NCBI RefSeq assembly: GCF_014306135.1 | Contig: NZ_JACRWD010000002.1 | Location: forward strand, 1 to 64,000 | Source: Paraclostridium hominis | GTDB taxonomy: Bacteria; Bacillota; Clostridia; Peptostreptococcales; Peptostreptococcaceae | DNA: 64,000 nt | Reading direction: 5' to 3' | Part shown: positions 42,478 to 50,602 of the stretch, one piece after another | How the letters are laid out: each line of letters begins with the position of its first letter | Numbering within the stretch: position 1 is the stretch's first letter | Made by a program: the position numbers and the translations under genes | Notes under the pieces: model-generated | Database searches by the model: none | The model's input: the letters and a program-made list of their open reading frames with translations, nothing else | What the model was told of the DNA's origin: nothing

Positions 42478-43746
42478 TTAAGCAGCTTCTAATTCATCTT
42501 CTGCTTTTTCATTTCTATCTTTTACAAATTTAAGTATATAATGAACAACCATACCTACACCTATTGCAAATACTAAATCAAATACTACCGTAAGTGTAAA
42601 AGTTATAATTAATACTAAAACATCAGATTTGCTTGAAGATAACAATTCTTTAAAATGTGACCATTCTCCCATATTGTAAGAAACTACTATAAGTATTGCT
42701 GCTAACGTAGTCATAGGTATAAGCTTAGCAAGAGGCATTAGTATAACCATTATAAGTAATAATGTTATAGCATGTACCATTCCTGATATAGGGCTTCTTC
42801 CTCCATTTTTAACATTAGCTGCTGTTCTAGCTATAGCTCCAGTTGCTGGAATTCCTCCAAATATTGAAGAAGCTATATTCCCAAGTCCTTGTGCTACTAA
42901 TTCCATATTTGAATCATGCTTGTCATCTATCATATTATCAGAAACTACGCATGAAAGTAGTGACTCTATTGCACCTAATAAAGCAATAGTCATAGCCGGC
43001 TTTATTAATTTTGTAATTGTTTGTAAGTCTATATGTGGTATTTGTGGTTTTGGTATAGATGATGATATTTCATTGAATCTAGTCCCTATTGTATCTGTTG
43101 GTAAGTTAAATAAATTTACTACTAAAGTAGATAGTATTAATACTATTATTGATGCTGGTATTTTCTTGTTTACCTTAGGCCAGTAAACTAATATAAAAAT
43201 ACAAGCTATTCCTATTAGAAATGATGCTATATCGAAAGTGGATATATGTTGTATATAGCTTCCTATTTTACCTATAAACTCAGCTGGTACATTTTTTATC
43301 TTAAATCCAAAAAAATCCTTTAACTGAGTTGTAAGTAATGTTACTGCTATACCACTAGTAAATCCTACTGTTATAGTTTGTGGAACATATTTTATTAAAG
43401 ATCCAAATTTAAGTAATCCCATAACTACTAATATAACTCCTGCCATCATTGTAGCAGTTATAAGTCCTGTTATTCCATAAGTTTTAATTACACCATAAAC
43501 TATTACAACGAATGCTCCTGTTGGCCCACCAATTTGAACCTTGCTCCCACCTAAAAAAGATATTATAAATCCTGCAAATATAGCAGTTATAAGTCCTTTT
43601 TCTGGAGATACTCCAGATGATATTGCTAAGGCTATAGATAAAGGAAGAGCTATTATAGCAACTATAATTCCAGCTATTACATCTTTACCTACTTGCTCTT
43701 TTGTTAATTCATTTTCTTTTATCATTTTAAATAACTTTGGTAACAC
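42478..43746 (-). CDS. SulP family anion transporter lacking a STAS domain
   Basis: The 422-residue membrane protein has the SulP core: AGIIVAIIALPLSIALAISSGV, IGGPTGAFVVIVYGV and GGIPATGAIARTAANVKNGGRSPISG. SulP proteins carry sulfate, bicarbonate, chloride or dicarboxylates. The chain ends soon after the last membrane helix (KFVKDRNEKAEDELEAA), so the regulatory STAS domain is absent. The start is GTG, about ten bases after GGAGGG. Substrate unknown; the sulfite-reduction operon is 7 kb away and need not be related. Confidence 0.88.
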   Translation of the reverse strand: MLPKLFKMIKENELTKEQVGKDVIAGIIVAIIALPLSIALAISSGVSPEKGLITAIFAGFIISFLGGSKVQIGGPTGAFVVIVYGVIKTYGITGLITATMMAGVILVVMGLLKFGSLIKYVPQTITVGFTSGIAVTLLTTQLKDFFGFKIKNVPAEFIGKIGSYIQHISTFDIASFLIGIACIFILVYWPKVNKKIPASIIVLILSTLVVNLFNLPTDTIGTRFNEISSSIPKPQIPHIDLQTITKLIKPAMTIALLGAIESLLSCVVSDNMIDDKHDSNMELVAQGLGNIASSIFGGIPATGAIARTAANVKNGGRSPISGMVHAITLLLIMVILMPLAKLIPMTTLAAILIVVSYNMGEWSHFKELLSSSKSDVLVLIITFTLTVVFDLVFAIGVGMVVHYILKFVKDRNEKAEDELEAA

Positions 43747-43845
43747 TTAAACACTTCCCTCCAAAACTAATTGTTGCAACATTTAATATATTAATCCTAT
43801 TTTTAAATAAAGTCTATACAATAATCATAAAATTTATATAAAAAT

Positions 43846-43881
43846 AAAAAAAGATACTCCGCATCCGAAGTATCTTTTTTT
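43846..43881 (-). terminator. Terminator of DUF1858 gene
   Basis: AAAAAAAGATACT pairs with AGTATCTTTTTTT around a short C/G-rich apex. Confidence 0.88.
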
Positions 43882-43885
43882 ATTT

Positions 43886-44074
43886 TTATATTTCATTCAG
43901 TTTTTGTAATAATTCTTCTAAATCTATTCCATGTATATATGCTGCTTGTTCTAAAGTTTCCATTTGAGCTGATGGACATCCTAAACATCCCATTTCATAC
44001 TTCATAAGTACATCTACAGATTCTGGTTTTTTGCTTATTAATTCCCCTATTAATATGTTTTTATCTATTTTCAT
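43886..44074 (-). CDS. DUF1858 redox-disulfide protein (hybrid-cluster-protein-associated type)
   Basis: The 62-residue protein has the fold pattern I-x2-L-x8-V-x3-[FM]-x4-GC-x2-CP with a single CxxC-type motif GCLGCPSAQMETLEQAA. Members of the DUF1858 / prismane-associated redox domain family are often linked to hybrid cluster proteins and nitrosative stress. GGAG precedes the start. A TGTAAC-N4-GTTACA palindrome sits about 40 bases before the predicted start point, consistent with control by a Crp/Fnr-type regulator such as HcpR (inference). Confidence 0.88.
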   Translation of the reverse strand: MKIDKNILIGELISKKPESVDVLMKYEMGCLGCPSAQMETLEQAAYIHGIDLEELLQKLNEI

Positions 44075-44420
44075 TTTAAATTCTCCTTTTGATATATCGT
44101 TCGTATTTTGTTTTAATTATCTGTGTTTTAATATTATAATAATTTCAGATTATTTTCTGTAACATAAGTTACATTTTTATAATTTAATATAAAATAATAA
44201 AAATTATAAACTTTTATTAAGATAAAATTTTATTTTACGTTAAAATTTTACATTCTCCTTTATTTTCTTTTTAATATTTTTATGATAAAATATGTTATAT
44301 ATTTATACTTGCTTGAATATAAATTTAAATATGAAACTTGTACATAATATAAATATATTTTAAATTTCAAGCATGACTTGTTATCATAATTTAAATTTGA
44401 AACAATCTAGGAGGATTAAT
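44075..44420. other. Divergent promoter region
   Basis: It contains the palindromic DUF1858 promoter and about 240 AT-rich bases leading to the next plus-strand gene. No further gene or structure is supported. Confidence 0.55.
44134..44174 (-). promoter_or_regulatory. TGTAAC-N4-GTTACA palindrome with -10 box
   Basis: TGTAACATAAGTTACA (44159-44174) is a perfect 16-base palindrome. TATAAT (44139-44134 on the minus strand) gives a start point about 40 bases from its centre. The motif resembles, from memory, HcpR sites of clostridia. Confidence 0.65.
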
Positions 44421-44873
44421 ATGAGCTTAAAGGACAAATTTGCACAATCATATGCTAGATCAAAAACAATGACTGGTCCAGAAAAAAAGGCTAATGAAAT
44501 AATGGGAAAACTATTACTTAGAAAAAGTATTATACCTATGATTATAATGTTAGTTATTTGGATTGGTGGTATAGCTTTAAAAGTTAATGGCTGGGTTTTA
44601 TTTGGTGTTGAAATAGCTTTAGCTGTGGGAGCTTACTTCTATATTAAAAAACAAGGTGATAAGTATCAAAACTTTAAACCTTTTGTAGGTAACTTAATAA
44701 GTCTTGAGAAAAAAGGTAAAAAAGAATATGTTGCTATAATAAAACAAGGTAAAAAAGTTGATAAACTACAAATAAAATATGGTGGAGAAGACTTAGAGAA
44801 AGTTAAGAAAAATCAATTAGTACAAATAAGTTATAATAAAGATGAAAAAATAGCTATAGTTGTAACTAGATAA
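44421..44873 (+). CDS. Two-span membrane protein, unknown
   Basis: From the ATG after AGGAGG the product is 150 residues; the longer frame from 44373 lacks a binding site. A basic N-terminus (about 1-30) is followed by two membrane helices (about 33-53 and 55-72) and a C-terminal Lys-rich beta domain (VAIIKQGKKVDKLQIKYGG, QLVQISYNKDEKIAIVVT). No family is recognised. Monocistronic. Confidence 0.65.
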   Translation: MSLKDKFAQSYARSKTMTGPEKKANEIMGKLLLRKSIIPMIIMLVIWIGGIALKVNGWVLFGVEIALAVGAYFYIKKQGDKYQNFKPFVGNLISLEKKGKKEYVAIIKQGKKVDKLQIKYGGEDLEKVKKNQLVQISYNKDEKIAIVVTR

Positions 44874-44885
44874 ATAATTTAAAGG

Positions 44886-44922
44886 AAAAGCTTCTACTTA
44901 TGCAAAAGTAGAAGCTTTTTTT
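44886..44922. terminator. Bidirectional terminator
   Basis: AAAAGCTTCTACTT pairs with AAGTAGAAGCTTTT around a 6-base loop, then eight T; it lies between convergent genes. Confidence 0.9.
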
Positions 44923-45179
44923 TACTCATTTAGTACGTATTTTTTATATATTTTTAGTGCATTAGCTAACTGATCCGGACATGATGTTTCTCTGTTTTTA
45001 CACGGTATTCTTTCAAATGTTTCTATTATTTCATCTATTGTTTTACCTTCTATTAAATTTTTAATTCCTAATAAATTTCCTGCACACCCTCCTTCAAATA
45101 TAACATCAACTAACATGTCTCCATCTAAATCTAATAAAATTGATTTTGAACAAACTCCATTAGTATAATATCTATACAT
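44922..45179 (-). CDS. TSCPD domain protein
   Basis: The 85-residue protein (start at the third ATG, after GGGTG) shows the stand-alone TSCPD domain pattern: a strand-rich N-terminus ending in NGVCSKSI, then FEGGCAGNLLGIKNLIEGK and ETSCPDQLANAL. The same domain occurs at the C-terminus of class II ribonucleotide reductases; stand-alone versions are thought to be metal- or nucleotide-binding. Earlier in-frame ATG/GTG codons at 45185 and 45188 are possible. Confidence 0.85.
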   Translation of the reverse strand: MYRYYTNGVCSKSILLDLDGDMLVDVIFEGGCAGNLLGIKNLIEGKTIDEIIETFERIPCKNRETSCPDQLANALKIYKKYVLNE

Positions 45180-45320
45180 ATACATCACCCTATTATATAT
45201 TTTATTAATATATTATTTATAAAGCATAAGATTTATGTGAATATTTTATGAAATTTTATTAATATATATTTTTAATAAATAAATTAATAGTTATAATTAT
45301 ATATACATATTAAATTTGTA

Positions 45321-45350
45321 TTGAATATCTTTAAAATTTTTGTATATAAT
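45321..45350 (+). promoter_or_regulatory. Sigma-A promoter
   Basis: TTGAAT, 18 bases, TATAAT, about 30 bases before the next plus-strand gene. Confidence 0.6.
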
Positions 45351-45381
45351 CTTATAGATTAAATGTTAGGAAGTGATAAGT

Positions 45382-45828
45382 TTGAGTACGGCAAATAAAT
45401 ATAATAAACTAAATTTATTCAATAATATATTTAAATTCTTATTTCTTGCATTTTGGATTATATTTTGGTTCGTAGGTATTATACTAACAGATAATAAATT
45501 TAACAAATTATCTTCATCTTTATTCATCATATATACGTCTCTTTGCATAACATATATAGTAACTTATATAGCTTATATGAATTATACTAAAATTTATGAA
45601 GATAAAATAGAGATTTTTTATAAATTAGTTACTCTCATATCCTTTATTTTTTCATCATATACCTATTATATGTTCTCAGTTAGTATATTTGGATTTTTAT
45701 TAAAGTTAATATTTTTAATTATATATATGTATATATCAATAATTAAAGTTCATAAATATAAGCTAGAAGAAGGAGTTGTTGGAATAATAGCTTCTATTTT
45801 AATGATATTTATGCTTTTAAGATACTAG
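45382..45828 (+). CDS. Four-span membrane protein, unknown
   Basis: I chose the TTG at 45382 after AGGAAGTGAT; a GTG nine bases earlier is too near the binding site. The product of 148 residues has four hydrophobic segments (about 15-35, 42-65, 80-105, 110-145) and little soluble sequence. No family is recognised. Confidence 0.55.
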   Translation: MSTANKYNKLNLFNNIFKFLFLAFWIIFWFVGIILTDNKFNKLSSSLFIIYTSLCITYIVTYIAYMNYTKIYEDKIEIFYKLVTLISFIFSSYTYYMFSVSIFGFLLKLIFLIIYMYISIIKVHKYKLEEGVVGIIASILMIFMLLRY

Positions 45829-45919
45829 TTTTGAAATATTAGACATATCTAGAATTTTTTGATATTATTTATTTTAATAGTTAATACTATAATAAACAAA
45901 TTACAAAGGAGTTAATATT

Positions 45920-46675
45920 ATGGAAAGAAAAGTTTTAGCTACTATTGGAGAAAAAGAAATAACTAATATTGATATTGAAAATGCTTTAAAAAGCTTAGAT
46001 CCATACCAAGCTATGCAATTTAATAATGAAGAAGGCAAAAAAAGATTATTAGAAGATTTAGTTAATCAAGAGTTATTCTATCTTGAAGCTAAAGAAGAAA
46101 ATTTACATAACGATGAAAACTTTAAAGCTGAAATGAAAAAGATAGAAGAAAATATGTTAAAGCAATATTCTATAAACAGAGTATTAGCATCAGTTAAATT
46201 AACTGATGAAGAAATAGCTAATTTCTATGAAGCTAATAAAACTAGATTCGTTAAACCTGAAACTGCATCAGCTAAACATATACTAGTTGATAACGAAGAA
46301 AAAGCTAATGAATTATTAAATAAAATAAATAACAATGAAATATCATTTGAAGAAGCTGCTAGAGAGCATTCTTCTTGTCCATCTAAAGATGCTGATGGTG
46401 ATTTAGGCACTTTCCCAAGAGGACAAATGGTTCCTGAATTTGAAGAAGCAGTATTTTCTATGAACAAAGGAGAAGTTAAAGGTCCAGTTAAAACTCAATT
46501 CGGATATCACTTAATAAAAGTTGAAGATAGAAATGAAGGTGGACAATCTGAACTTGATGAAGTTAAAGATGACATAGCTAAAAGCTTAATGTATCAAAAA
46601 CAAAATGAAGTTTATTCTTCAAAGATAAATGATTTAAAATCTAAATATACAGATATGGTTAAATTTAATGACTAA
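45920..46675 (+). CDS. Parvulin-type peptidyl-prolyl isomerase (PpiC/PrsA-like)
   Basis: The 251-residue protein has an N-terminal SurA-like helical chaperone part (about 1-105) and a PpiC rotamase domain (about 110-205) with ASAKHILVD, FEEAAREHSSCPS, DLGTFPRGQMVPEFEEAVF and VKTQFGYHLIKV. No signal peptide or lipobox is present, so it acts in the cytoplasm, unlike the PrsA lipoproteins. GGAG precedes the ATG. Monocistronic. Confidence 0.92.
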   Translation: MERKVLATIGEKEITNIDIENALKSLDPYQAMQFNNEEGKKRLLEDLVNQELFYLEAKEENLHNDENFKAEMKKIEENMLKQYSINRVLASVKLTDEEIANFYEANKTRFVKPETASAKHILVDNEEKANELLNKINNNEISFEEAAREHSSCPSKDADGDLGTFPRGQMVPEFEEAVFSMNKGEVKGPVKTQFGYHLIKVEDRNEGGQSELDEVKDDIAKSLMYQKQNEVYSSKINDLKSKYTDMVKFND

Positions 46676-46690
46676 TATATTTATATAAAT

Positions 46691-46728
46691 AAAGAGTAAC
46701 TTAAATTAATATTTTAAGTTACTCTTTT
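46691..46728. terminator. Bidirectional terminator
   Basis: AAAGAGTAACTTAAA pairs with TTTAAGTTACTCTTT between the convergent isomerase and CBS genes. Confidence 0.88.
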
Positions 46729-46733
46729 GATTT

Positions 46734-47138
46734 TTAAGACTTTATCTTTTTATAGCAATATTCAATTATATCTCTTCTTTTTATTATCCCTATGAAAATA
46801 TTTTGATCATCTATAACTGGAACAAAATTTTGATTCATAGATTTAGATATTAAATCTTCTATATTAGCATTTATAGATACAGGCTTATTGTCCATTCGTC
46901 TTTTTATATCACATATATATACATCTTCTATAGCTTTTAAATCTAACTTCAAATCGTTTTTCAAATACCATAGGAGATCTCCTTCTGTGATAGTCCCCAC
47001 ATATTCTCCACTACGATTTATAATAGGTATAGCAGAGTATCTATGATACTCCATTTTCTCTAATGCCTGTCTCATCGTATAATCATCATATATATATGCT
47101 ACTTCACTTTTGGGTGTTATAAAAAATAGTATATTCAA
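46734..47138 (-). CDS. CBS-domain-pair protein
   Basis: The 134 residues form two CBS motifs: the first with MRQALEKMEYHRYSAIPIINRSG and GTITEGDLLWYL, the second with ANIEDLISKSMNQNFVPVID and GIIKRRDIIEY. CBS pairs bind adenine nucleotides and regulate partner proteins. It stands alone with no attached catalytic domain. An effector role is likely; partner unknown. Confidence 0.88.
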   Translation of the reverse strand: MNILFFITPKSEVAYIYDDYTMRQALEKMEYHRYSAIPIINRSGEYVGTITEGDLLWYLKNDLKLDLKAIEDVYICDIKRRMDNKPVSINANIEDLISKSMNQNFVPVIDDQNIFIGIIKRRDIIEYCYKKIKS

Positions 47139-47249
47139 ATACTGAACCTCCTAATAAGTAGTCTAAATTAAAATATATTTATTATCATTTTACCATATAT
47201 TAACCAATATTAAAATAAATTAGATTTTGTTATATTATAAAAACCTTTT

Positions 47250-47294
47250 AAATTAAAAAGTAACTACCCTAAAAGAGTAGCTACTTTTTAATTT
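47250..47294 (-). terminator. Terminator of amidase-domain gene
   Basis: An 18-base stem (AAATTAAAAAGTAACTAC and complement, one mismatch) with a 9-base loop. Confidence 0.85.
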
Positions 47295-47297
47295 TTA

Positions 47298-48449
47298 TTA
47301 ATAATGAACTTTTATTAAATGAAATCTTATAGATTTATCACTCCATCCTAAATCCCATGGAACTAGTAATCTATCAGTATTATGACATGTAACAAGTGGA
47401 TACCCTCTTGAATCTAATCCTGTTACAGTAGATACATGGGTTATCCTTCCACCCTTTTCGTATGCTACTATATCTCCAGGCCTCATATTGTAAGCAGTTT
47501 TGTACACGTCTTCATAAGATCCTTTAGATATTAAACTCCCTCTTCCACTATTTAATAAATAATTTTTAAATCCTTGTGCATTTACCCAGGCTTTAGTTCC
47601 TGAATTACCTTCATAATTCCAAATTCTATTTTTCTTAAATCTTTTACTTTCATACATTATTTGAGAAGCAAAATTTGCACAGTCTCCTCCATCTGGGTTA
47701 AAATCTTTATATTTTGGATTAAATTTCATTCCATGTTCTTCATCAGCTGCTGCTCCACAATATTTGTGAGCATATTCCATTGCTTTAGTTTGTTCATTAG
47801 TTAAACTTATTGGTTGATTTTCCTTTGATAAAATATAATTTCTAATATCATCAGATTTTATATTGTCTAGATGTAATGAATCAGCAAATGGATCCGTATA
47901 CCATTCTTTAGTTATTACATATTCATTATCTACTATTCTCATATTAAGATAATGATAAGTACCTATTCTAAACATATTTTTAGTATCTAATTGATTTTCA
48001 TATGAATAATTATATTCTGTAGATACTGCACATATTATTCCATATAAATTTTCTTCTTTTTCTTTAACTTTTCGAACTTTAACTCTAGTTTTTATATCAT
48101 TAAATTTAACACCTTGTTTATATGACCAATTTTCTAGATATTTCATTTTTGTAACTTCTTGTTCATATGCCCAAAGTCCAAATTTATGATCTATATCATA
48201 TAGCTTTTTTAAAACTTCATCATTCTTAGTTAATATAGCTTTATTTCTATTATCAAATAAATTTTCAAGTAACAATTGGAATTTAGAAATCTCTGAATCC
48301 TCTTCTAATTTTGTAGAAGCTCCTTTTCTTATAAAGGTATTAATATTTTCTTTGTTTGCTTGTATTAAAGTTATAGTACTAATTATAAAAACACCTACTA
48401 AAACTAGTATTTTCCTTATTTTCTTGTTTTTTTCTTTTCTTGAGTTCAA
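47298..48449 (-). CDS. Exported putative amidase-domain (Amidase_6) protein
   Basis: A TTG at 48449, six bases after AGGAGG, starts a 383-residue protein with an N-terminal membrane segment (about 14-34) and a mixed linker domain. The C-terminal domain (about 220-383) has the Amidase_6 pattern: GGDCANFASQIMY with the likely nucleophile Cys, and RITHVSTVTG with the partner His, followed by TCHNTDRLLVPWD. The fold is NlpC/P60-related. Domain members are linked to sporulation and wall metabolism in clostridia. Substrate unknown. Confidence 0.82.
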   Translation of the reverse strand: MNSRKEKNKKIRKILVLVGVFIISTITLIQANKENINTFIRKGASTKLEEDSEISKFQLLLENLFDNRNKAILTKNDEVLKKLYDIDHKFGLWAYEQEVTKMKYLENWSYKQGVKFNDIKTRVKVRKVKEKEENLYGIICAVSTEYNYSYENQLDTKNMFRIGTYHYLNMRIVDNEYVITKEWYTDPFADSLHLDNIKSDDIRNYILSKENQPISLTNEQTKAMEYAHKYCGAAADEEHGMKFNPKYKDFNPDGGDCANFASQIMYESKRFKKNRIWNYEGNSGTKAWVNAQGFKNYLLNSGRGSLISKGSYEDVYKTAYNMRPGDIVAYEKGGRITHVSTVTGLDSRGYPLVTCHNTDRLLVPWDLGWSDKSIRFHLIKVHY

Positions 48450-48563
48450 ATTTGTGCCTCCTATCAAATAATAGACTTAAGCTTAAGAATATGGAGTATT
48501 TTAAAGCTATTATAATATTTTTTATAGTTTTTACATTTTTTTAATCAAATATAATCAAATTTA

Positions 48564-48572
48564 TGGTATAAT
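48564..48572 (+). promoter_or_regulatory. Extended -10 promoter
   Basis: TGGTATAAT fits TGnTATAAT about 36 bases before the GNAT gene. Confidence 0.5.
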
Positions 48573-48607
48573 TGTCTAACATTAAATCAAAGGAAAGAGG
48601 TGCTTAG

Positions 48608-49222
48608 TTGCTAACAAAAGTTAAACTATCTAAAGTAAATAATGTTCTTACTAATAATATATATGCAAATATCTGTTTTTTAAGTGAGGAAAATTTTGGT
48701 GATATATCAAAACTATATGAAGAAGTAAGTAATTCTATGGATAATAAAAATTGGTTAAAAAATAGAGATTATGACTCTTTGAAAAAAACAATAGAAAATG
48801 GTGGATTTATAATTGGTTGTTATGTAGGTTTAGAACTTATTGCTTGTGCTCTTTGTGATGTTCCTAACATAAATGATTTAGAAACTTTATCTTCTTTAGG
48901 TATTTCCATAGAAGATATAAAAAATACATTTATATCAGGTTTTGTTATGGTACATCCTATGTATAGAGGCAATTCTTTACAAAGTAAATTACTTGATTTA
49001 AGAATAGATATAGCTAAATCACAACAGAAAAAATATATAGTTACAGTTTCTGCTGTTGATAATATACATAGTCTTAACAATATAATAAGCAAAGGATTTG
49101 AATTTAAGACTCAACAAAAAAATGAACATGGAATTTTAAGAAATATTTTCATTAAAGACTTATTCCCAAGTGATATAAATGAAAATATAATAGATGAAAA
49201 TATAATAACTTGTGTAATATAA
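48608..49222 (+). CDS. GNAT family N-acetyltransferase
   Basis: The start is TTG after AAAGAGGTG. The 204-residue chain shows the GNAT layout: ISKLYEEV helix, GGFIIGCYVGLELIAC strands, the acetyl-CoA loop region FVMVHPMYRGNSLQSKLL (motif A, with YRGNSLQ in place of Q/RxxGxG/A) and VSAVDNIHSLNNIISKGFE. Substrate cannot be predicted. Confidence 0.8.
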   Translation: MLTKVKLSKVNNVLTNNIYANICFLSEENFGDISKLYEEVSNSMDNKNWLKNRDYDSLKKTIENGGFIIGCYVGLELIACALCDVPNINDLETLSSLGISIEDIKNTFISGFVMVHPMYRGNSLQSKLLDLRIDIAKSQQKKYIVTVSAVDNIHSLNNIISKGFEFKTQQKNEHGILRNIFIKDLFPSDINENIIDENIITCVI

Positions 49223-49249
49223 AAGAGACCTTGTAAAAAGGTCTCTTTT
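49221..49249 (+). terminator. Terminator of GNAT gene
   Basis: AAAAGAGACCTT pairs with AAGGTCTCTTTT around a 5-base loop, overlapping the end of the gene. Confidence 0.88.
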
Positions 49250-49419
49250 CCACGTTGTATAGTTCTTATAGGTCTTTTTGTTTCATAATATATACTATTC
49301 TATAAAATTAAATTTGATACAAATTTAATTTTATAGTTTTGGTAACACTTCTAAATATTTTTTATAAAATAATTTATAGGCATCAAATTTTTTGTTTAAT
49401 TCTAAAGGGGGAAAATAAT

Positions 49420-49740
49420 TTGAATATAAATGAAAAGGCAAAAGAACTAGCTTTTTGCATTAGGAGTAGTAATGAGTTTAAATCTATGAATAAAGCAAAA
49501 AAAGAGTTAGATAAAAATGCATCTTTGAAAAAGCAATTTGATGAGTACGTTAAAAAGAAAAATTTAATATATTCAAGATATAAAATTGAAGATGCATCAA
49601 AAAAAATAAGTCAACTAAATAGAGATTATGATAAATTTTTTAATCATCCTTTAGTTTCTAATTATATGAAATCTAATCGCAGTTTTAACACTATGATGGA
49701 AAATTTATATAAACAAATAGAAGCTGAATTAACTAAATAA
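49420..49740 (+). CDS. YlbF/YmcA family protein
   Basis: The TTG start at 49420 follows AAGGGGGAA; the 106-residue helical product matches the Com_YlbF family: INEKAKELAFCIRSSNEFKSM, then YDKFFNHPLVSNYMKSNRSFN. In Bacillus YlbF, YmcA and YaaT form a complex that directs RNase Y and affects competence, biofilm and sporulation. Which paralogue this is cannot be told. Confidence 0.85.
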   Translation: MNINEKAKELAFCIRSSNEFKSMNKAKKELDKNASLKKQFDEYVKKKNLIYSRYKIEDASKKISQLNRDYDKFFNHPLVSNYMKSNRSFNTMMENLYKQIEAELTK

Positions 49741-49762
49741 AATATTATTCCATAAAATTTTA

Positions 49763-49800
49763 AAATAAAGGAGATTATTTAAAAATAATCTCCTTTATTT
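49763..49800. terminator. Bidirectional terminator
   Basis: AAATAAAGGAGATTATTT pairs with AATAATCTCCTTTATTT between convergent genes, overlapping the M15 stop codon. Confidence 0.88.
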
Positions 49801-50496
49801 TTCGAAATGTTGATAATCTTTTAAAGTATTCCAATCTCCACCCCAAGTCCATCCTCTCTTTATAAATGCTTCGTAACATGCATCTCCTTTTTTTATCATT
49901 CCTTTGACATTAATCGTTCTATCTATATACTTTTCTCCTTCTTTAGGACTTACTTGACCATTTTTAACCATAGGATTTATAAGTGTGTTAATATCTATTG
50001 CTAAACCTTTAGCATGATTAGATAATACATTAGATCCCTCTATAACTCTATAGTTGAATGCAGATGTATTGTTATCTTTCATTGCTAGATTATCATCTGC
50101 ATTATACTCATCAATTAATCTCATTTTTTCTATTGGATATTTTTTTTCAAAAAGCTCTTTAAATATATCTAAAACCTCATTATCAACTGATTTATTAACT
50201 ATCATTTCTCCTATATGAGGTTTATCATCAAATCCATAATATGTAATTGTTAAATAAGATAATTGGCTTATGTCCACTAAATCTTTATTAGGAATAGACT
50301 TACCCAACATTTTTTCATACACAGATTTTGGTATATCCTCTTTTTTAAAAACTGGAGTAAATTCCTCTTTTTTCTTATCAATACTAATTTTATTATTATT
50401 ACTTACATCTTTAACGTCTTTTTTATCACACCCAATAACAAATACAAGTATTACACCTATAATTAATATATAAAAACTACATTTAAAAATTTTCAT
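49795..50496 (-). CDS. M15-family peptidase lipoprotein (CwlK/VanY-like)
   Basis: The leader ends at VFVIGCDKK, a lipobox (Cys 23). The C-terminal domain (about 110-233) has the zinc site of M15 peptidases: SNHAKGLAIDIN (His and Asp ligands) and the final DYQHFEK His, with WGGDWNTLKDY just before. These enzymes cut peptide cross-links of peptidoglycan (D,D- or L,D-). The WGGDW motif is typical of the CwlK-like branch. It is anchored outside the membrane. Confidence 0.88.
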   Translation of the reverse strand: MKIFKCSFYILIIGVILVFVIGCDKKDVKDVSNNNKISIDKKKEEFTPVFKKEDIPKSVYEKMLGKSIPNKDLVDISQLSYLTITYYGFDDKPHIGEMIVNKSVDNEVLDIFKELFEKKYPIEKMRLIDEYNADDNLAMKDNNTSAFNYRVIEGSNVLSNHAKGLAIDINTLINPMVKNGQVSPKEGEKYIDRTINVKGMIKKGDACYEAFIKRGWTWGGDWNTLKDYQHFEK

Positions 50497-50550
50497 GTTA
50501 ATTGCCCCCTACTCTTAATATAAATAAATTTTATTCAATCTTATTTTACA

Positions 50551-50600
50551 ATAAATAAATCAAAGCTCATAGTCTTAACTATGAGCTTTGATTTATTTAT
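50551..50600 (-). terminator. Terminator of cysteine-rich protein gene
   Basis: A stem of more than 20 bases (AAATCAAAGCTCATAGT and complement, 4-base loop) with flanking A/T runs. Confidence 0.88.
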
Positions 50601-50602
50601 TA

